Part shown: one piece after another, positions 55,206-64,000 of the stretch | How the letters are laid out: each line of letters begins with the position of its first letter | How positions within the stretch are numbered: the first letter of the stretch is position 1 | DNA from: Rhodopseudomonas rhenobacensis | GTDB lineage: Bacteria; Pseudomonadota; Alphaproteobacteria; Rhizobiales; Xanthobacteraceae | Length of the DNA: 64,000 bases | Direction of reading: 5' to 3' | Assembly (NCBI RefSeq): GCF_014203125.1 | Contig: NZ_JACHIH010000012.1 | Location: 56,738 to 120,737, forward strand | Made by a program: the position numbers and the translations under genes | Notes under the pieces: generated by a model | The model's input: only the letters and a program-made list of their open reading frames with translations | Databases searched by the model: none | What the model was told of the DNA's origin: nothing

Positions 55206-57008
55206 ATGACCGAACCTCCACGCAAGATAACCGACGATCCCTATGGCGCGATGATTCTGATCCGCCGCCTGGTGATGGAACAGGGCGCGGTGTACTGGCG
55301 CCGCTATCTGATGGCATTCGGCATGATGGCGGTCGCCGCCGCCGCCACCGCGCTGTCGGCGTACCTGCTCGGCGAGGTGATCAACAAGGCCTATGTCGAT
55401 CGCAACGTGCACGACATCGCCGTGCTGTCGATCATCACCGTGGTGATCTTCACCATGAAGGGCGCTGCGACCTACGGCCAGACCGTGATCCTGTCGCAGA
55501 TCAGCAACGCCATCCTCGCCAACAATCAGCGCCGGCTATTCGCCAAGCTGATGAGCGAGAGCGTCGGTTTCTTTTCCGACCGCCATTCCTCGGAATTTCT
55601 GGCGCGGCTGTCGGCCGGCGCCAATTCGGTCACCCAGGTGCTGAGCCTGCTGATCAACGCGGTCGGCCGCGATCTGCTGTCGCTGATCGCTCTCGTCACC
55701 GTGATGGTGATGCAGGACCCGTTCATGGCGTTGTTCGGCTTCCTGATCGCGCCGCCGGCGCTACTGGTGATCCGCAAGCTGGTGCGCCGGATCAAGGGCC
55801 TCGCCCACAACCAGTTCACCGGCAATGCCGATATCCTGGAGACCATGCAGGAAAGCTTGCAAGGCATCCGCACCGTCAAGGCGTTCACGCTGGAACAGAC
55901 CATGCGCGATCGCATCGACGCCAACATCACAGCGGTGCAGGCCACCGCCGACAAGATGGCGAAGGTCTCCAACCGCTCCAGCCCGCTGATGGAAACACTG
56001 GGCGGCGTCGCGATCGCCGCCTCGCTGATGTATGGCGGCTACCGCGTGGTGGCGATGGGCGCCACGCCCGGTCAGTTCTTCTCGTTCCTCACCGCGTTCC
56101 TTTTGGCCTACGAGCCCGCGAAGCGGCTGGCGCGGCTCAACATCGAGCTCAATTCGAGCCTGGTCGGCGCCAAGATGCTGCTCGAAATCGTCGACAGTCC
56201 GGCCTCGGAGCCCGACGACAGCGGCAAGCCGGCGCTGCAACTCAGCGAAGCGCGCGTCGAACTGCGCGACGTCAACTTCGGCTACCGGCCCAACGAGCCG
56301 GTGCTGTCGCATATGAGCTTCGTCACCGAACCCGGCAAGGTCACCGCGCTGGTCGGCCCCTCCGGCGGCGGCAAGTCCACCGTGCTGTCGCTGCTGCTGC
56401 GGCTCTACGAGTATCAGAGCGGCGAGATCCTGATCGACGGCCAGTCGATCCAGTCGGTGTCGCGCCGCTCGCTGCGGCAGCAGACCGCCTATGTCGGCCA
56501 GGACGTCTATCTGTTCCGCGACACCATTCGCGGCAACATCGCGTTCGGCAAGATCGGCGCTACCGACGAGGAAATCATCGCCGCCGCGAAGGCCGCCAGC
56601 GCGCATGATTTCATCATGAGCTTCCCGCTCGGCTACGATACCCCGGTCGGCGAGCACGGCACCCAACTATCCGGCGGCCAGCGCCAGCGGGTCGCGATCG
56701 CCCGTGCGTTGGTGAAGAACGCGCCGATCATCCTGCTCGACGAGGCCACCGCGGCGCTGGATTCGGAATCCGAAAAGCTGGTGCAGGCCGCGATCGACAA
56801 GTTGTGCCAGAACCGCACCACCATCGTGATCGCGCACCGGCTGCACACCATCATGAATGCCGACGCCATCCTGGTGATCGAGGGCGGCGAGATCGTCGAA
56901 CGCGGCCGCCACGACGATCTGCTGCGGCGCGACGGCCGCTACGCCTCGTTCTTCCGGCTGCAACACCGCGAGGCCACGCCGGTGCTGCCGATCGCTGCAT
57001 CGGCGTAA
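55206..57008 (+). CDS. ABC exporter, MsbA-like half-transporter, 600 aa
   Basis: N-terminal six-helix exporter domain (about 25-325) fused to an ATPase: Walker A GPSGGGKST, signature LSGGQRQRVAIARALV, Walker B IILLDEATAALD. Similar to MsbA lipid A-core flippases and to other type I lipid/peptide exporters. Beside LPS core genes, so a lipid A-core or polysaccharide-lipid export role is plausible. Confidence 0.88.
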   Translation: MTEPPRKITDDPYGAMILIRRLVMEQGAVYWRRYLMAFGMMAVAAAATALSAYLLGEVINKAYVDRNVHDIAVLSIITVVIFTMKGAATYGQTVILSQISNAILANNQRRLFAKLMSESVGFFSDRHSSEFLARLSAGANSVTQVLSLLINAVGRDLLSLIALVTVMVMQDPFMALFGFLIAPPALLVIRKLVRRIKGLAHNQFTGNADILETMQESLQGIRTVKAFTLEQTMRDRIDANITAVQATADKMAKVSNRSSPLMETLGGVAIAASLMYGGYRVVAMGATPGQFFSFLTAFLLAYEPAKRLARLNIELNSSLVGAKMLLEIVDSPASEPDDSGKPALQLSEARVELRDVNFGYRPNEPVLSHMSFVTEPGKVTALVGPSGGGKSTVLSLLLRLYEYQSGEILIDGQSIQSVSRRSLRQQTAYVGQDVYLFRDTIRGNIAFGKIGATDEEIIAAAKAASAHDFIMSFPLGYDTPVGEHGTQLSGGQRQRVAIARALVKNAPIILLDEATAALDSESEKLVQAAIDKLCQNRTTIVIAHRLHTIMNADAILVIEGGEIVERGRHDDLLRRDGRYASFFRLQHREATPVLPIAASA

Positions 57009-57074
57009 TTCACCGTCGTCCGCCGGCGATCGCGTCGCGCTCGCCTGATCCTGTCCCGCATCGAAAGCCCCAGC

Positions 57075-57776
57075 ATGACCGCATCGTCCACCGTGATCCC
57101 CGCCCCCGCGCAGCCCACCCTCGCCGTCAGCGGCGACAGCCGGGGCTTTCCGGTGCGGCGGATCTGGTGCGTCGGGCGCAACTACCTCGAGCACGTCCGC
57201 GAGATGGGCAACGACGAACGGCAGCCGCCGTTCTTCTTCGCCAAGCACGCCGACATGATCGCGCCGGACGGCGTCACGATTCCTTATCCGCCGCTCACCA
57301 AGGACATGCATCACGAGGTCGAGCTGGTGGTGGCGCTGCAGAGCGGCGGCCTCAACATCGCCGCCGAGCGGGCGCTGGACTGCGTGTACGGCTACGGCGT
57401 CGGCATCGACCTCACCCGGCGCGACCTGCAGCAGGCCTCGCGCAAGAAGGAACAGCCCTGGGAGATCGGCAAGTCGTTCGATCAGTCGGCGCCGTGCGGC
57501 GCGCTGGTGCCGGCCGCGACCATCGGCCATCCGACCACGGGCCGGATCTGGCTGTCGGTGAACGGCACCGAGCGGCAGGGCGGCGATCTGGCGCAGATGA
57601 TCTGGAACGTGCCGGAGATCATCGCGAAACTGTCCCAGCAGGTGGCGCTCGGCGCCGGCGACATCATCATGACCGGCACGCCGGCCGGGGTCGCGGCGTT
57701 GCAACCCGGCGACGTCATCGCCTGCGGCGTCGACGGCATCGGCACGCTCAACGTCACGATCGGTCCGGCGCTGTAG
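57075..57776 (+). CDS. Fumarylacetoacetate hydrolase-family protein, 233 aa
   Basis: FAH fold: CVGRNYLEHVREMG, the metal-binding HHEVELVVAL and GIDLTRRDLQ, and GDIIMTGTPAGVAAL near the end. Members cleave C-C bonds in fumarylpyruvate or acylpyruvates. Size fits the YcgM/NagK group. No pathway genes adjoin it. Confidence 0.9.
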   Translation: MTASSTVIPAPAQPTLAVSGDSRGFPVRRIWCVGRNYLEHVREMGNDERQPPFFFAKHADMIAPDGVTIPYPPLTKDMHHEVELVVALQSGGLNIAAERALDCVYGYGVGIDLTRRDLQQASRKKEQPWEIGKSFDQSAPCGALVPAATIGHPTTGRIWLSVNGTERQGGDLAQMIWNVPEIIAKLSQQVALGAGDIIMTGTPAGVAALQPGDVIACGVDGIGTLNVTIGPAL

Positions 57777-57858
57777 CCCACGGCCCCGACGCGGCAGCCG
57801 TTGAACCTTTCGGCGGCTGCCGCGACCAATCCCCGACGGGGATCATTTGCGAGCTCGT

Positions 57859-58125
57859 ATGACGATGAAAATCGCGCTGCTGGCGGCGCTGGGGTTGCTG
57901 CTTGGTCTGCTCGCCGGCGCCGCAGCCGGGATCGGAATCGGCCTCGTCTGGACCGAACTGATGAACAGTTCGCAGGAGTCCGAGAGCACGCTGGTATTCT
58001 TTACCCTGATGCCGCTCGGAGCGGTCGTCGGCGCGATCGGTGGCGCGGTGGTGTTCGGCGTGATCGCGATCGGCGACGGCGAGCTACGCATCGAGCAACG
58101 CCCGCTGAACGAACGCGAGTACTAA
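57859..58125 (+). CDS. Small two-helix membrane protein, 88 aa
   Basis: Two hydrophobic Gly-rich helices (about 5-30 and 48-72) connected by a charged loop, with a polar tail GELRIEQRPLNEREY. Start 57859 (MTMK) or 57865. Function unknown. Codon use is that of the core genome. Confidence 0.6.
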   Translation: MTMKIALLAALGLLLGLLAGAAAGIGIGLVWTELMNSSQESESTLVFFTLMPLGAVVGAIGGAVVFGVIAIGDGELRIEQRPLNEREY

Positions 58126-58217
58126 TCTCCCGCACGCTACCCGATACGCGCTGATACCAATTACCGCCACGATTTTGCCGTGGGAAGACCTTAACAAAAC
58201 CCATTGCAATTTCGGCG

Positions 58218-58241
58218 ATTGACATTAGTTGAGGTGTCAAT
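58218..58241. promoter_or_regulatory. Inverted repeat ATTGACA-N10-TGTCAAT
   Basis: Perfect 7-bp arms at 58218-58224 and 58235-58241, about 90 bp before the SnoaL-like gene. Could be an operator; the regulator is unknown. Confidence 0.4.
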
Positions 58242-58328
58242 TGAGAGCGCAGCATTTCGGTGCGGACGTCAGAACGACTCCCAGAGCACTACTGCTGATT
58301 TGAGATCCAGTATTAGAAACGAGATCAG

Positions 58329-58760
58329 ATGACAGAGCACAGTCTCTGGCGTTTTTCGCGCGCGTTGCATCGTGCCCTTAACGAACGCCAATTCGAAGTC
58401 CTTGCGCCGTTACTTGATGACGACGTCGATTGGCGGATGTATGGCCCGATCGACCTGTTCCCGTTTTTCGGGCAGCGGCGCGGCAAGCTGGAAGTGCTCG
58501 ACGTCTGCCGCCAGGTCGCCGACAACATTCGCGTCCATCGCTTCGATCGTGAAGCGGTGATGCTCGGTGTGGACACTGCGGCCTCGATGATCCGCTATTC
58601 GCTGACCGCGCTCGACTCCAACAAGCCGATCAGCCTGCGGCTGGCGCATTTCGCCCAGTTCAAGGCCGAGCGGCTGGTCAGCATGCGGGTCGTGATCGAC
58701 ACCTTCGACATGGTCGAACAGGTGCTCGGGCATCCGATCGAATTGCCGCAGACCGCGTGA
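58329..58760 (+). CDS. SnoaL-like (NTF2 fold) protein, 143 aa
   Basis: Single NTF2-like alpha+beta domain: FSRALHRALNERQFEVL, WRMYGPIDLFPFFGQRRG and RLAHFAQFKAERLVSMRVVIDTFDM. Typical of SnoaL/ketosteroid isomerase-related proteins of unknown substrate. Soluble. An inverted repeat lies upstream. Confidence 0.8.
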   Translation: MTEHSLWRFSRALHRALNERQFEVLAPLLDDDVDWRMYGPIDLFPFFGQRRGKLEVLDVCRQVADNIRVHRFDREAVMLGVDTAASMIRYSLTALDSNKPISLRLAHFAQFKAERLVSMRVVIDTFDMVEQVLGHPIELPQTA

Positions 58761-58905
58761 TCGCGACATCGCCGACGTTAACCGCTCCTTCGAATGACCG
58801 AGGCGCCGCCGCAGATTGGCCGCGCTGCGGCCAAAATGCGCGGCATGATGGAGCAATGACATCGTGCGGGGGACAACGCCGCTCAACGCAACAGGGGAAC
58901 AGCCG

Positions 58906-59319
58906 ATGATCGCCACGCCAGACAAGATCGAAAATGCCGAGGTCGACGGCAATCTCGCCGCAGTGTCCGAAGTCGAAGCCGGCATCCGCGACTTCGTGCG
59001 CAACGACGTCGCCTATCTGCGCCGGCCGACGCCCGGTCTGCTCGGCGGCGAGCCGCCGATCGACGCCAGCGCCGAGGCCACCGTCAACAACGTCAATTCG
59101 CTGATCCAGCGCGTCGCCGGCACATCGCTGACCGAGATCGAAAATCTGGTTTCCGAACTCGAAGCGCTGCGCGATCTGCTGCATTCCGAAGGCCAGCGGG
59201 TGCAGCGGGAGATTTCGGGTTATGCGCAACTCAGCCAGGCGGCGATGAAATCGACCCGGATGATCGCCGACAACGTCGCGCAGTGGAAGCGCACCGCGGA
59301 CAATCTGCGTCACGACTGA
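58906..59319 (+). CDS. Helical hypothetical protein, 137 aa
   Basis: ATG 58906 with GGGGAA. Helical, hydrophilic and without Cys (IENAEVDGNLAAVSEVEAGI, QRVAGTSLTEIENLVSEL). The heptad-like C-terminal half suggests a coiled coil. No known motif. Followed by a hairpin (59381-59406). Confidence 0.7.
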   Translation: MIATPDKIENAEVDGNLAAVSEVEAGIRDFVRNDVAYLRRPTPGLLGGEPPIDASAEATVNNVNSLIQRVAGTSLTEIENLVSELEALRDLLHSEGQRVQREISGYAQLSQAAMKSTRMIADNVAQWKRTADNLRHD

Positions 59320-59380
59320 CGCCCGTGATGCCGGCTGGCCAACGGCTCGCGGCATCGACTTTAATTCCTCCCAAAACGCG

Positions 59381-59406
59381 AATGGCCGGGACAAAGCCCG
59401 GCCATT
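59381..59406 (+). terminator. Hairpin AATGGCCGGG/CCCGGCCATT
   Basis: Perfect 10-bp stem with a 6-base loop and a short T-run, 61 bp after the stop of the helical protein gene. It resembles the core of repeat family D and may be a truncated copy serving as terminator. Confidence 0.6.
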
Positions 59407-59461
59407 TCAGTCTCGCAGATAATCTCGCACGATCCTGTTCGCCGTGCGAACAGGTGGTCGA

Positions 59462-59635
59462 TCAGCGGTGGCTCACCCGAGCCGGCACTTCCAGCGAATA
59501 CGCGCCGTCGGCGTAGCCCTTCACCACCATACCGGTGGTGATCATCACCGCCAGCGTAATGGTCGCAAACACGAAGCCCACGATCTTCAGCCCCATCCGA
59601 TCCGCCACCATCGTCGTCCCCACCATCTCGTTCAT
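59462..59635 (-). CDS. Small single-pass membrane protein, 57 aa
   Basis: Starts MNEMVGTTMVADRMG and has one membrane helix (about 17-40, IVGFVFATITLAVMITTGMVV), then a short polar tail. A GTG at 59653 gives a 63-residue version. Codon use fits the host. Function unknown. Confidence 0.55.
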   Translation of the reverse strand: MNEMVGTTMVADRMGLKIVGFVFATITLAVMITTGMVVKGYADGAYSLEVPARVSHR

Positions 59636-59766
59636 CGTCTCGTTCAGTCCCACAAAGCCCGTCCTAGGTTCACAACTTGTTAACGGGGCAGCCGTTCCCT
59701 TCGCGATAACCGCGAAATGGATAGCATTTGATTAAAGTGTTGATTCGGCGCAACGACCTTGGTCGG

Positions 59767-60249
59767 TCACGACGCCGGGGCACGTCGTGGCACAAAAGCC
59801 GAGGCGAGGAAAGAGAAGACCAGCTCGTCGCGCTGATTCGTCCCGGTATGGCGGGCTTGCACGATTCCCCATTGCGGCCGCGTCTCCGAGGTGCGCAGCG
59901 ATTCGATCGCGGTGGCGAAGCGGATGGTGTCGCCGGCCAATACCGGCTTGATCCAGCGCAGTTCGCGAAATCCCGGCGACGGCCCCCACACCGCGGGGGT
60001 TTCGCCGCGCGCCCGCGCCTCGGCGGCCTGGCGCTGGCCATCGGCGACCAGCAGCTTCATGCCGACCGCGCCGACGTGCCAGCCGGAGGCGGCGAGCCCG
60101 CCGAACAGCGAGCCCCGCCCGGCCTCCTCGTCGAGATGAAAGGGCTGCGGATCGAACTCTGCCGCGAACGCCTTGATCAGCTCGGCGGTGAAGGTGAACG
60201 ATCCGAGCTCCTGGCGCTGGCCGACGACGAGGTCTTCGAAGAATTGCAT
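59767..60249 (-). CDS. MaoC-like hot-dog hydratase, 160 aa (first of a pair)
   Basis: Hot-dog fold with the hydratase-2 pattern FDPQPFHLDEEAGRGSLFGG (catalytic Asp/His). Likely (R)-specific enoyl-CoA hydratase or related. A paralogue with the same motif lies 11 bp upstream, so the two probably form a heterodimer or are co-expressed. Confidence 0.85.
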   Translation of the reverse strand: MQFFEDLVVGQRQELGSFTFTAELIKAFAAEFDPQPFHLDEEAGRGSLFGGLAASGWHVGAVGMKLLVADGQRQAAEARARGETPAVWGPSPGFRELRWIKPVLAGDTIRFATAIESLRTSETRPQWGIVQARHTGTNQRDELVFSFLASAFVPRRAPAS

Positions 60250-60260
60250 GCTGCCCCCGC

Positions 60261-60716
60261 CTATGCCGCCGCCGGGGCGCGACGCTTGAAGATGATCGGC
60301 GTCACCGCTTCGAGCAGGGTCTGGCCGGAGGCGTTGCGAACCCGGCAGCCAAAGGTGACGATGCCGGTGTCCGGCCGGCTGTTGGAGACCCGGCTGCGCA
60401 GCACCTCGATGTCGAGCGTCAATTCGTCGTCGGGCCGCAGCGGCGACATCCAGCGCAACTCGTCGACGCCGGGCGAGCCGAGCGTGGCGCTGCGCGACAG
60501 AAAGCCGTCGACCAGCATCCGCATCATCACCGCGCAGAGGTGCCAGCCGGAGCCCGACAGCCCGCCCAGCATGCTGTGCCGGGCCGCCTCGTCGTCGAGA
60601 TGCATCGGCTGCGGATCGAACTCCGCCGCAAAGCCGATGATCTCGGCGCGGCTGACGCGGCGCGGGCCGAAGCTGCCGAAAGGACCGGGGGTGAAATCTT
60701 CGAAGCTGAGGGTCAT
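60261..60716 (-). CDS. MaoC-like hot-dog hydratase, 151 aa (second of a pair)
   Basis: FDPQPMHLDDEAARHSMLGG repeats the hydratase-2 motif of its neighbour, with similar length and clear overall likeness (GSGWHLCAVMMRMLVDG against SGWHVGAVGMKLLVADG). A tandem duplication; both copies keep the catalytic residues. Substrate unknown. Confidence 0.85.
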   Translation of the reverse strand: MTLSFEDFTPGPFGSFGPRRVSRAEIIGFAAEFDPQPMHLDDEAARHSMLGGLSGSGWHLCAVMMRMLVDGFLSRSATLGSPGVDELRWMSPLRPDDELTLDIEVLRSRVSNSRPDTGIVTFGCRVRNASGQTLLEAVTPIIFKRRAPAAA

Positions 60717-60833
60717 GCTGAGGAATGCCGGCGGGGAGCCCGATTGTGGCCGCTATTCGGAGTGATCACAAGCAGCAACACGCGCGTCCGGCGTCCGCCC
60801 GCGACCTCGCATGCACCGGCCGGGAGAACCAGA

Positions 60834-61127
60834 ATGTTTGAGTTTCGCGATTTGTTCCAGTGGGACCGTTTCATCACGCCGACGATCATCAAGACGTTCT
60901 ACTGGCTGGTGATCGTGCTCACGATACTGTTCGGGATCTCCGGCGTGTTCTCCGGCCTGGCGGCGATGGCGGTCAGCCCGTTCGGCGGCTTCATCCTGGT
61001 GCTGTCCAGCATCGCCAGCGTCGTCGTCGGGATCATTTTCTCGCGGATCGTCGCGGAGTTCGTGCTGATCGTGTTCCGGATCAACGAACACCTCGGCGCG
61101 ATCCGCGATCAGGGGCAGTTGCGCTGA
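60834..61127 (+). CDS. DUF4282-family small membrane protein, 97 aa
   Basis: MFEFRDLFQWDRFITPTIIK followed by two hydrophobic helices (about 22-45 and 50-82) and the C-terminal FRINEHLGAIRD are the DUF4282 pattern. Start 60834 behind a GGGAGAA. Function of the family unknown. Confidence 0.85.
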   Translation: MFEFRDLFQWDRFITPTIIKTFYWLVIVLTILFGISGVFSGLAAMAVSPFGGFILVLSSIASVVVGIIFSRIVAEFVLIVFRINEHLGAIRDQGQLR

Positions 61128-61194
61128 GGAGCGCTATTCCCCTACGAACAATCAGTTCCGTGCCCCCGGCGTCCGGGGCACGGAAGCGCCCCGC

Positions 61195-62292
61195 TTAGGT
61201 ATTAAACCGGAAATGCATCACGTCGCCATCGGCGACGACGTATTCCTTGCCTTCCAGCCTGAGCTTGCCGTTGTCGCGGGCGCCGGCTTCGCCGCCGAAC
61301 GCAATGTAGTCCTCATACGCGATGGTCTCGGCGCGGATGAAGCCCTTTTCGAAATCGGTGTGGATCACGGCTGCGGCCTGCGGCGCCTTGGTGCCCTTGG
61401 TGATGGTCCAGGCGCGCGCCTCTTTCGGGCCGACGGTGAAATAGGTGATCAGGTGCAACAGCTCGTAGCCGGCGCGGATCAGCCGGTCGAGCCCAGCTTC
61501 GTGCAGCCCGAGCGTATCGAGAAAATCCACCCGCTCGGCGCGCGACAGCGTGGCGATCTCGGATTCGATCTTGGCGGAAATCACCACCGCGACCGCGCCT
61601 TCTTCCTTGGCGCGCGCCATCACGGCTTGCGAGAACGCGTTGCCCTCGGCGGCGGAGCCTTCCTCGACGTTGCAGACGTAGAGCACCGGCTTCGAGGTCA
61701 GAAGCCCGAGCATGCCGAAGGCGCGTTCTTCCTCGGGCTTACGCTCGAGAAACCGCGCCGGCCGGCCGTCGCGCAACAGCACCAGCGCGCGGTTGACCAG
61801 CTCGAGCTGTTCCTTGGCGTCCTTGTCGTTGCCCTTGGCCTTCTTGGTCAAATTGTCGACGCGCTTCTCGAGGCTTTCGAGGTCGGCCAGCATCAGCTCG
61901 GTCTCGATGGTCTCGATGTCGTTGATCGGCGCGATCTTGCCCTCGACATGGGTGATGTCGTCATCGACGAAGCAACGCACCACATGGGCGATGGCGTCGG
62001 TTTCGCGGATGGTGGCGAGGAACTGGTTGCCGAGGCCTTCGCCCTTCGAGGCGCCCTTCACCAGACCGGCGATGTCGACGAAGGTCAGCCGCGTCGGGAT
62101 GATCTGCTGCGACTTGCCGACCTCGGCCAATTTGTCGAGCCGCGGATCCGGAACCGCCACCTCGCCGACATTCGGCTCGATGGTGCAGAACGGATAGTTC
62201 GCCGCCTGCGCCGCCGCGGTTTCGGTCAGCGCGTTGAACAGCGTGGACTTGCCGACGTTCGGCAGCCCGACGATACCGCATTTGAATCCCAT
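61195..62292 (-). CDS. ychF: YchF/OLA1-family ATPase, 365 aa
   Basis: Obg-like P-loop NTPase: GLPNVGKST at 9-17, [19 protein letters not shown] and a C-terminal TGS-type domain ([25 protein letters not shown]). Binds ribosomes and hydrolyses ATP. The order rplY-pth-ychF on one strand is the usual alphaproteobacterial translation cluster. Confidence 0.97.
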   Translation of the reverse strand: MGFKCGIVGLPNVGKSTLFNALTETAAAQAANYPFCTIEPNVGEVAVPDPRLDKLAEVGKSQQIIPTRLTFVDIAGLVKGASKGEGLGNQFLATIRETDAIAHVVRCFVDDDITHVEGKIAPINDIETIETELMLADLESLEKRVDNLTKKAKGNDKDAKEQLELVNRALVLLRDGRPARFLERKPEEERAFGMLGLLTSKPVLYVCNVEEGSAAEGNAFSQAVMARAKEEGAVAVVISAKIESEIATLSRAERVDFLDTLGLHEAGLDRLIRAGYELLHLITYFTVGPKEARAWTITKGTKAPQAAAVIHTDFEKGFIRAETIAYEDYIAFGGEAGARDNGKLRLEGKEYVVADGDVMHFRFNT

Positions 62293-62331
62293 GACCTGTC
62301 CTGAAATCCGTTGCTTCCGACCGGCGCCGCG

Positions 62332-62937
62332 CTACGCAGCGCTCCCGTCGTTCTTGTCCAAAAATCCCTTGGCCTGCAGCGCCAGATGCACCTTGTTCTG
62401 GAACGTGGAGTCGCGGCCCTCGATCAGCGCTCCGGCGTGCTCGACGATCGCCTCGATCATCGCCTCGACCCACGGCCGCTCGCTTTTGGCGAAATCGTTC
62501 AGCACGTGGCCGTGCACCAGTTCCTTGGCGCCGGGGTGGCCGACGCCGATCCGCACCCGCCGATAGTCGTTGCCGACATGCGCCGAAATCGAGCGCAGCC
62601 CGTTGTGCCCGGCGATGCCGCCGCCGACCTTGACCCGCAGTTTCGCCGCCGGCAGTTCGATCTCGTCGTGCAGCACGGTGATATCGGGCAAGCCGAGCTT
62701 GAAGAAACTCGCGGCGTCCTGCACCGCGCGGCCGGAGTCGTTCATGTAAGTGAGCGGCTTCAACAGCGTGACGCGCTCGCCGCCGATGCTGCCGTCCGCA
62801 GTCTCGCCCTGAAAGCGACGGCGCCATGGGGAGAACCCATGACGCCGCGCCATCTCGTCGAGCACCATGAACCCGATATTGTGCCGGTTGCCCTGGTACT
62901 TCGCGCCAGGATTCCCGAGGCCCACCAACAGGCGCAT
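62332..62937 (-). CDS. pth: Peptidyl-tRNA hydrolase, 201 aa
   Basis: [18 protein letters not shown] with catalytic His, and HDEIELP with the catalytic Asp, both as in bacterial Pth (EC 3.1.1.29). Frees stalled peptidyl-tRNA. 21 bp after rplY and 39 bp before ychF on the same strand. Confidence 0.97.
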   Translation of the reverse strand: MRLLVGLGNPGAKYQGNRHNIGFMVLDEMARRHGFSPWRRRFQGETADGSIGGERVTLLKPLTYMNDSGRAVQDAASFFKLGLPDITVLHDEIELPAAKLRVKVGGGIAGHNGLRSISAHVGNDYRRVRIGVGHPGAKELVHGHVLNDFAKSERPWVEAMIEAIVEHAGALIEGRDSTFQNKVHLALQAKGFLDKNDGSAA

Positions 62938-62958
62938 GATGCGGCGGTCCGTGCCGCC

Positions 62959-63681
62959 TTACTTCTTCTTCGCAGCCGGAGCTGCTGCCGGAGCCTTCGC
63001 ACCAGCCGCGGGCGCCTTGGCGCCGGCCGCCGGAGCCTTGGCACCAGCCGCAGCCGCCGCCGGAGCAGCAGCGCCAGCCGCCGGACCGGCCGCAGCCGCC
63101 TTGGCTTCTTCGGCGTAGCCGGACGGCGGCACGATGGTCACCAGGGTGAGGTCCTCGCGCGACAGCGTCTTGACGCCCTTCGGCAGCACCACGTCCGACA
63201 GATGCAGCGAGCCGCCGATGTCGAGCTGGGCGACGTCGGCTTCGATGAACTGCGGAATGCTCTCGGCTTCGGCTTCGAGCTCCACGGTGTGGGTGACGAT
63301 GTTGACGGTGCCGCCGCGCTTCACGCCCGGCGCGGTTTCGGCGTTCTTCAGATGCAGCGGAACGCTGACGCGGATGGTGGCGCCGGCGCCGAGCCGCAGG
63401 AAGTCGACGTGGATCGGGAAATCGCGCACCGGATCGAGGTGGAAGTCGCGCGGAATCACCCGATGCTTCTGGCCGTCGAGCTCGACGTCGAAGATCGTGG
63501 TGAGGAAGCGGCCAGCCAGAATGCGGGCGCGCAGTTCGGTGTCATCCAGCGAGATGGTCACCGGGGGCTTGTTGTCTCCATAGATCACTCCGGGCACTCG
63601 GCCGGCGCGACGCTCTGCCCGTGCGGCCCCCTTGCCGCCTGCCGGACGCGCGGTCGCCTTCAATTCCTTGACGGTCGCCAT
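62959..63681 (-). CDS. rplY: Ribosomal protein bL25, TL5/Ctc type, 240 aa
   Basis: N-terminal 5S rRNA-binding domain (about 1-95; RRAGRVPGVIYGDN) and C-terminal CTC domain (about 96-185; EIDVAQ-like IEADVAQLDIGGSLHLSDV). A low-complexity tail of AAGAKAPAAG units (about 190-240) is longer than in most homologues. First gene of the rplY-pth-ychF run. Confidence 0.95.
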   Translation of the reverse strand: MATVKELKATARPAGGKGAARAERRAGRVPGVIYGDNKPPVTISLDDTELRARILAGRFLTTIFDVELDGQKHRVIPRDFHLDPVRDFPIHVDFLRLGAGATIRVSVPLHLKNAETAPGVKRGGTVNIVTHTVELEAEAESIPQFIEADVAQLDIGGSLHLSDVVLPKGVKTLSREDLTLVTIVPPSGYAEEAKAAAAGPAAGAAAPAAAAAGAKAPAAGAKAPAAGAKAPAAAPAAKKK

Positions 63682-64000
63682 CGTATAAGTCCTTGTTTAG
63701 GTGAACCGTTTCCAAGCGCGCCGGGGACCGGCGCGGATTCGAGACACGGCTCTGGTTCAAATGCGAAAGGCCGCAAAGCGGCCCTTATTCCACGGCGCAG
63801 CAAGCCTCCAGGGGTGCGGGGGCTGCGGACGTGCCGGGCTTTTAGCGCCAACGCCCCCGAAATACAAGAAGCCGGCGTCTTTTGCTGACATCAGATATGC
63901 CTCCGCGTTCCCGCGGCGCGGCGCGCCCGGGTTTTGCGGTGAACGTTCCGCCCTCTTGCGACGAGGGCGTGCGGAACGCCGGACGCGTGACGCGTCCGCA
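63682..64000. other. Right-edge intergenic region
   Basis: 319 bp with no recognisable gene. Hairpins at about 63768-63782 (GGCCGC-AAA-GCGGCC) and 63944-63976 (GTTCCGCCCTC...GAGGGCGTGCGGAAC, interrupted); the second may terminate a gene beyond the window. Confidence 0.5.

Overview
The window is a chromosomal segment of a GC-rich alphaproteobacterium, almost certainly of the Bradyrhizobium/Rhodopseudomonas/Nitrobacter group. This is inferred from gene content: a thioredoxin-reductase-like ferredoxin-NADP reductase beside a vertebrate-type [2Fe-2S] ferredoxin, a 2014-residue protein resembling the GPR/RgsE growth-pole protein of Hyphomicrobiales, a probable GnnA/GnnB pair for diaminoglucose lipid A, a CtrA-type site, and several families of dispersed palindromic repeats typical of these genomes. 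A Rhodopseudomonas species is my best guess.

Layout. 1-3114: the end of a MprF-like membrane protein gene and a large secreted SGNH hydrolase. 3424-5417: an overlapping gene pair encoding a cobalamin-binding protein with the light-sensor signature W-x9-EH and a GGEEF diguanylate cyclase. 5418-7550: an SDR gene boxed in by inverted repeat elements, and a DUF2147 protein. 7914-10370: a CHASE-GGDEF-EAL protein. 10460-11115: three very small genes. 11309-14019: a compositionally foreign two-gene cassette (Orc/Cdc6-like AAA ATPase with zinc ribbon, then a HEPN-type putative RNase) joined by an ATGA overlap; this is the best candidate for an undescribed, probably defensive, system. 14814-16943: ferredoxin reductase, ferredoxin, Hpt protein. 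17329-23373: the giant GPR-like coiled-coil gene behind a CtrA-type box. 24059-26865: Mla-type lipid transporter operon.

26993-31080: dipeptide epimerase, MFS permease and an Ala/Pro-rich protein. 31081-34691: threonine dehydratase, then a probable pmtA - plcP-like - agt-like lipid-remodelling operon. 34924-41290: thiD, a lone RAM-domain protein, two c-type cytochrome genes, an orphan molybdenum hydroxylase large subunit, a Gly-rich secreted protein. 41291-57008: envelope and LPS block: carbamoyltransferase, MurJ, GnnB/GnnA-like genes, UDP-glucuronate 4-epimerase, HldE, HldD, WaaF, GmhB, WaaC, GalE and an MsbA-like exporter. 57075-61127: fumarylacetoacetase-family hydrolase, small proteins and two MaoC-like genes. 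61195-63681: the conserved ychF-pth-rplY group.

Themes: c-di-GMP signalling (two proteins), envelope and polar growth (GPR, MurJ, LPS heptose, Mla, lipid remodelling) and one foreign island. No rRNA, tRNA, CRISPR array, integrase or transposase gene was recognised. Most functions come from motif recognition without database searches.
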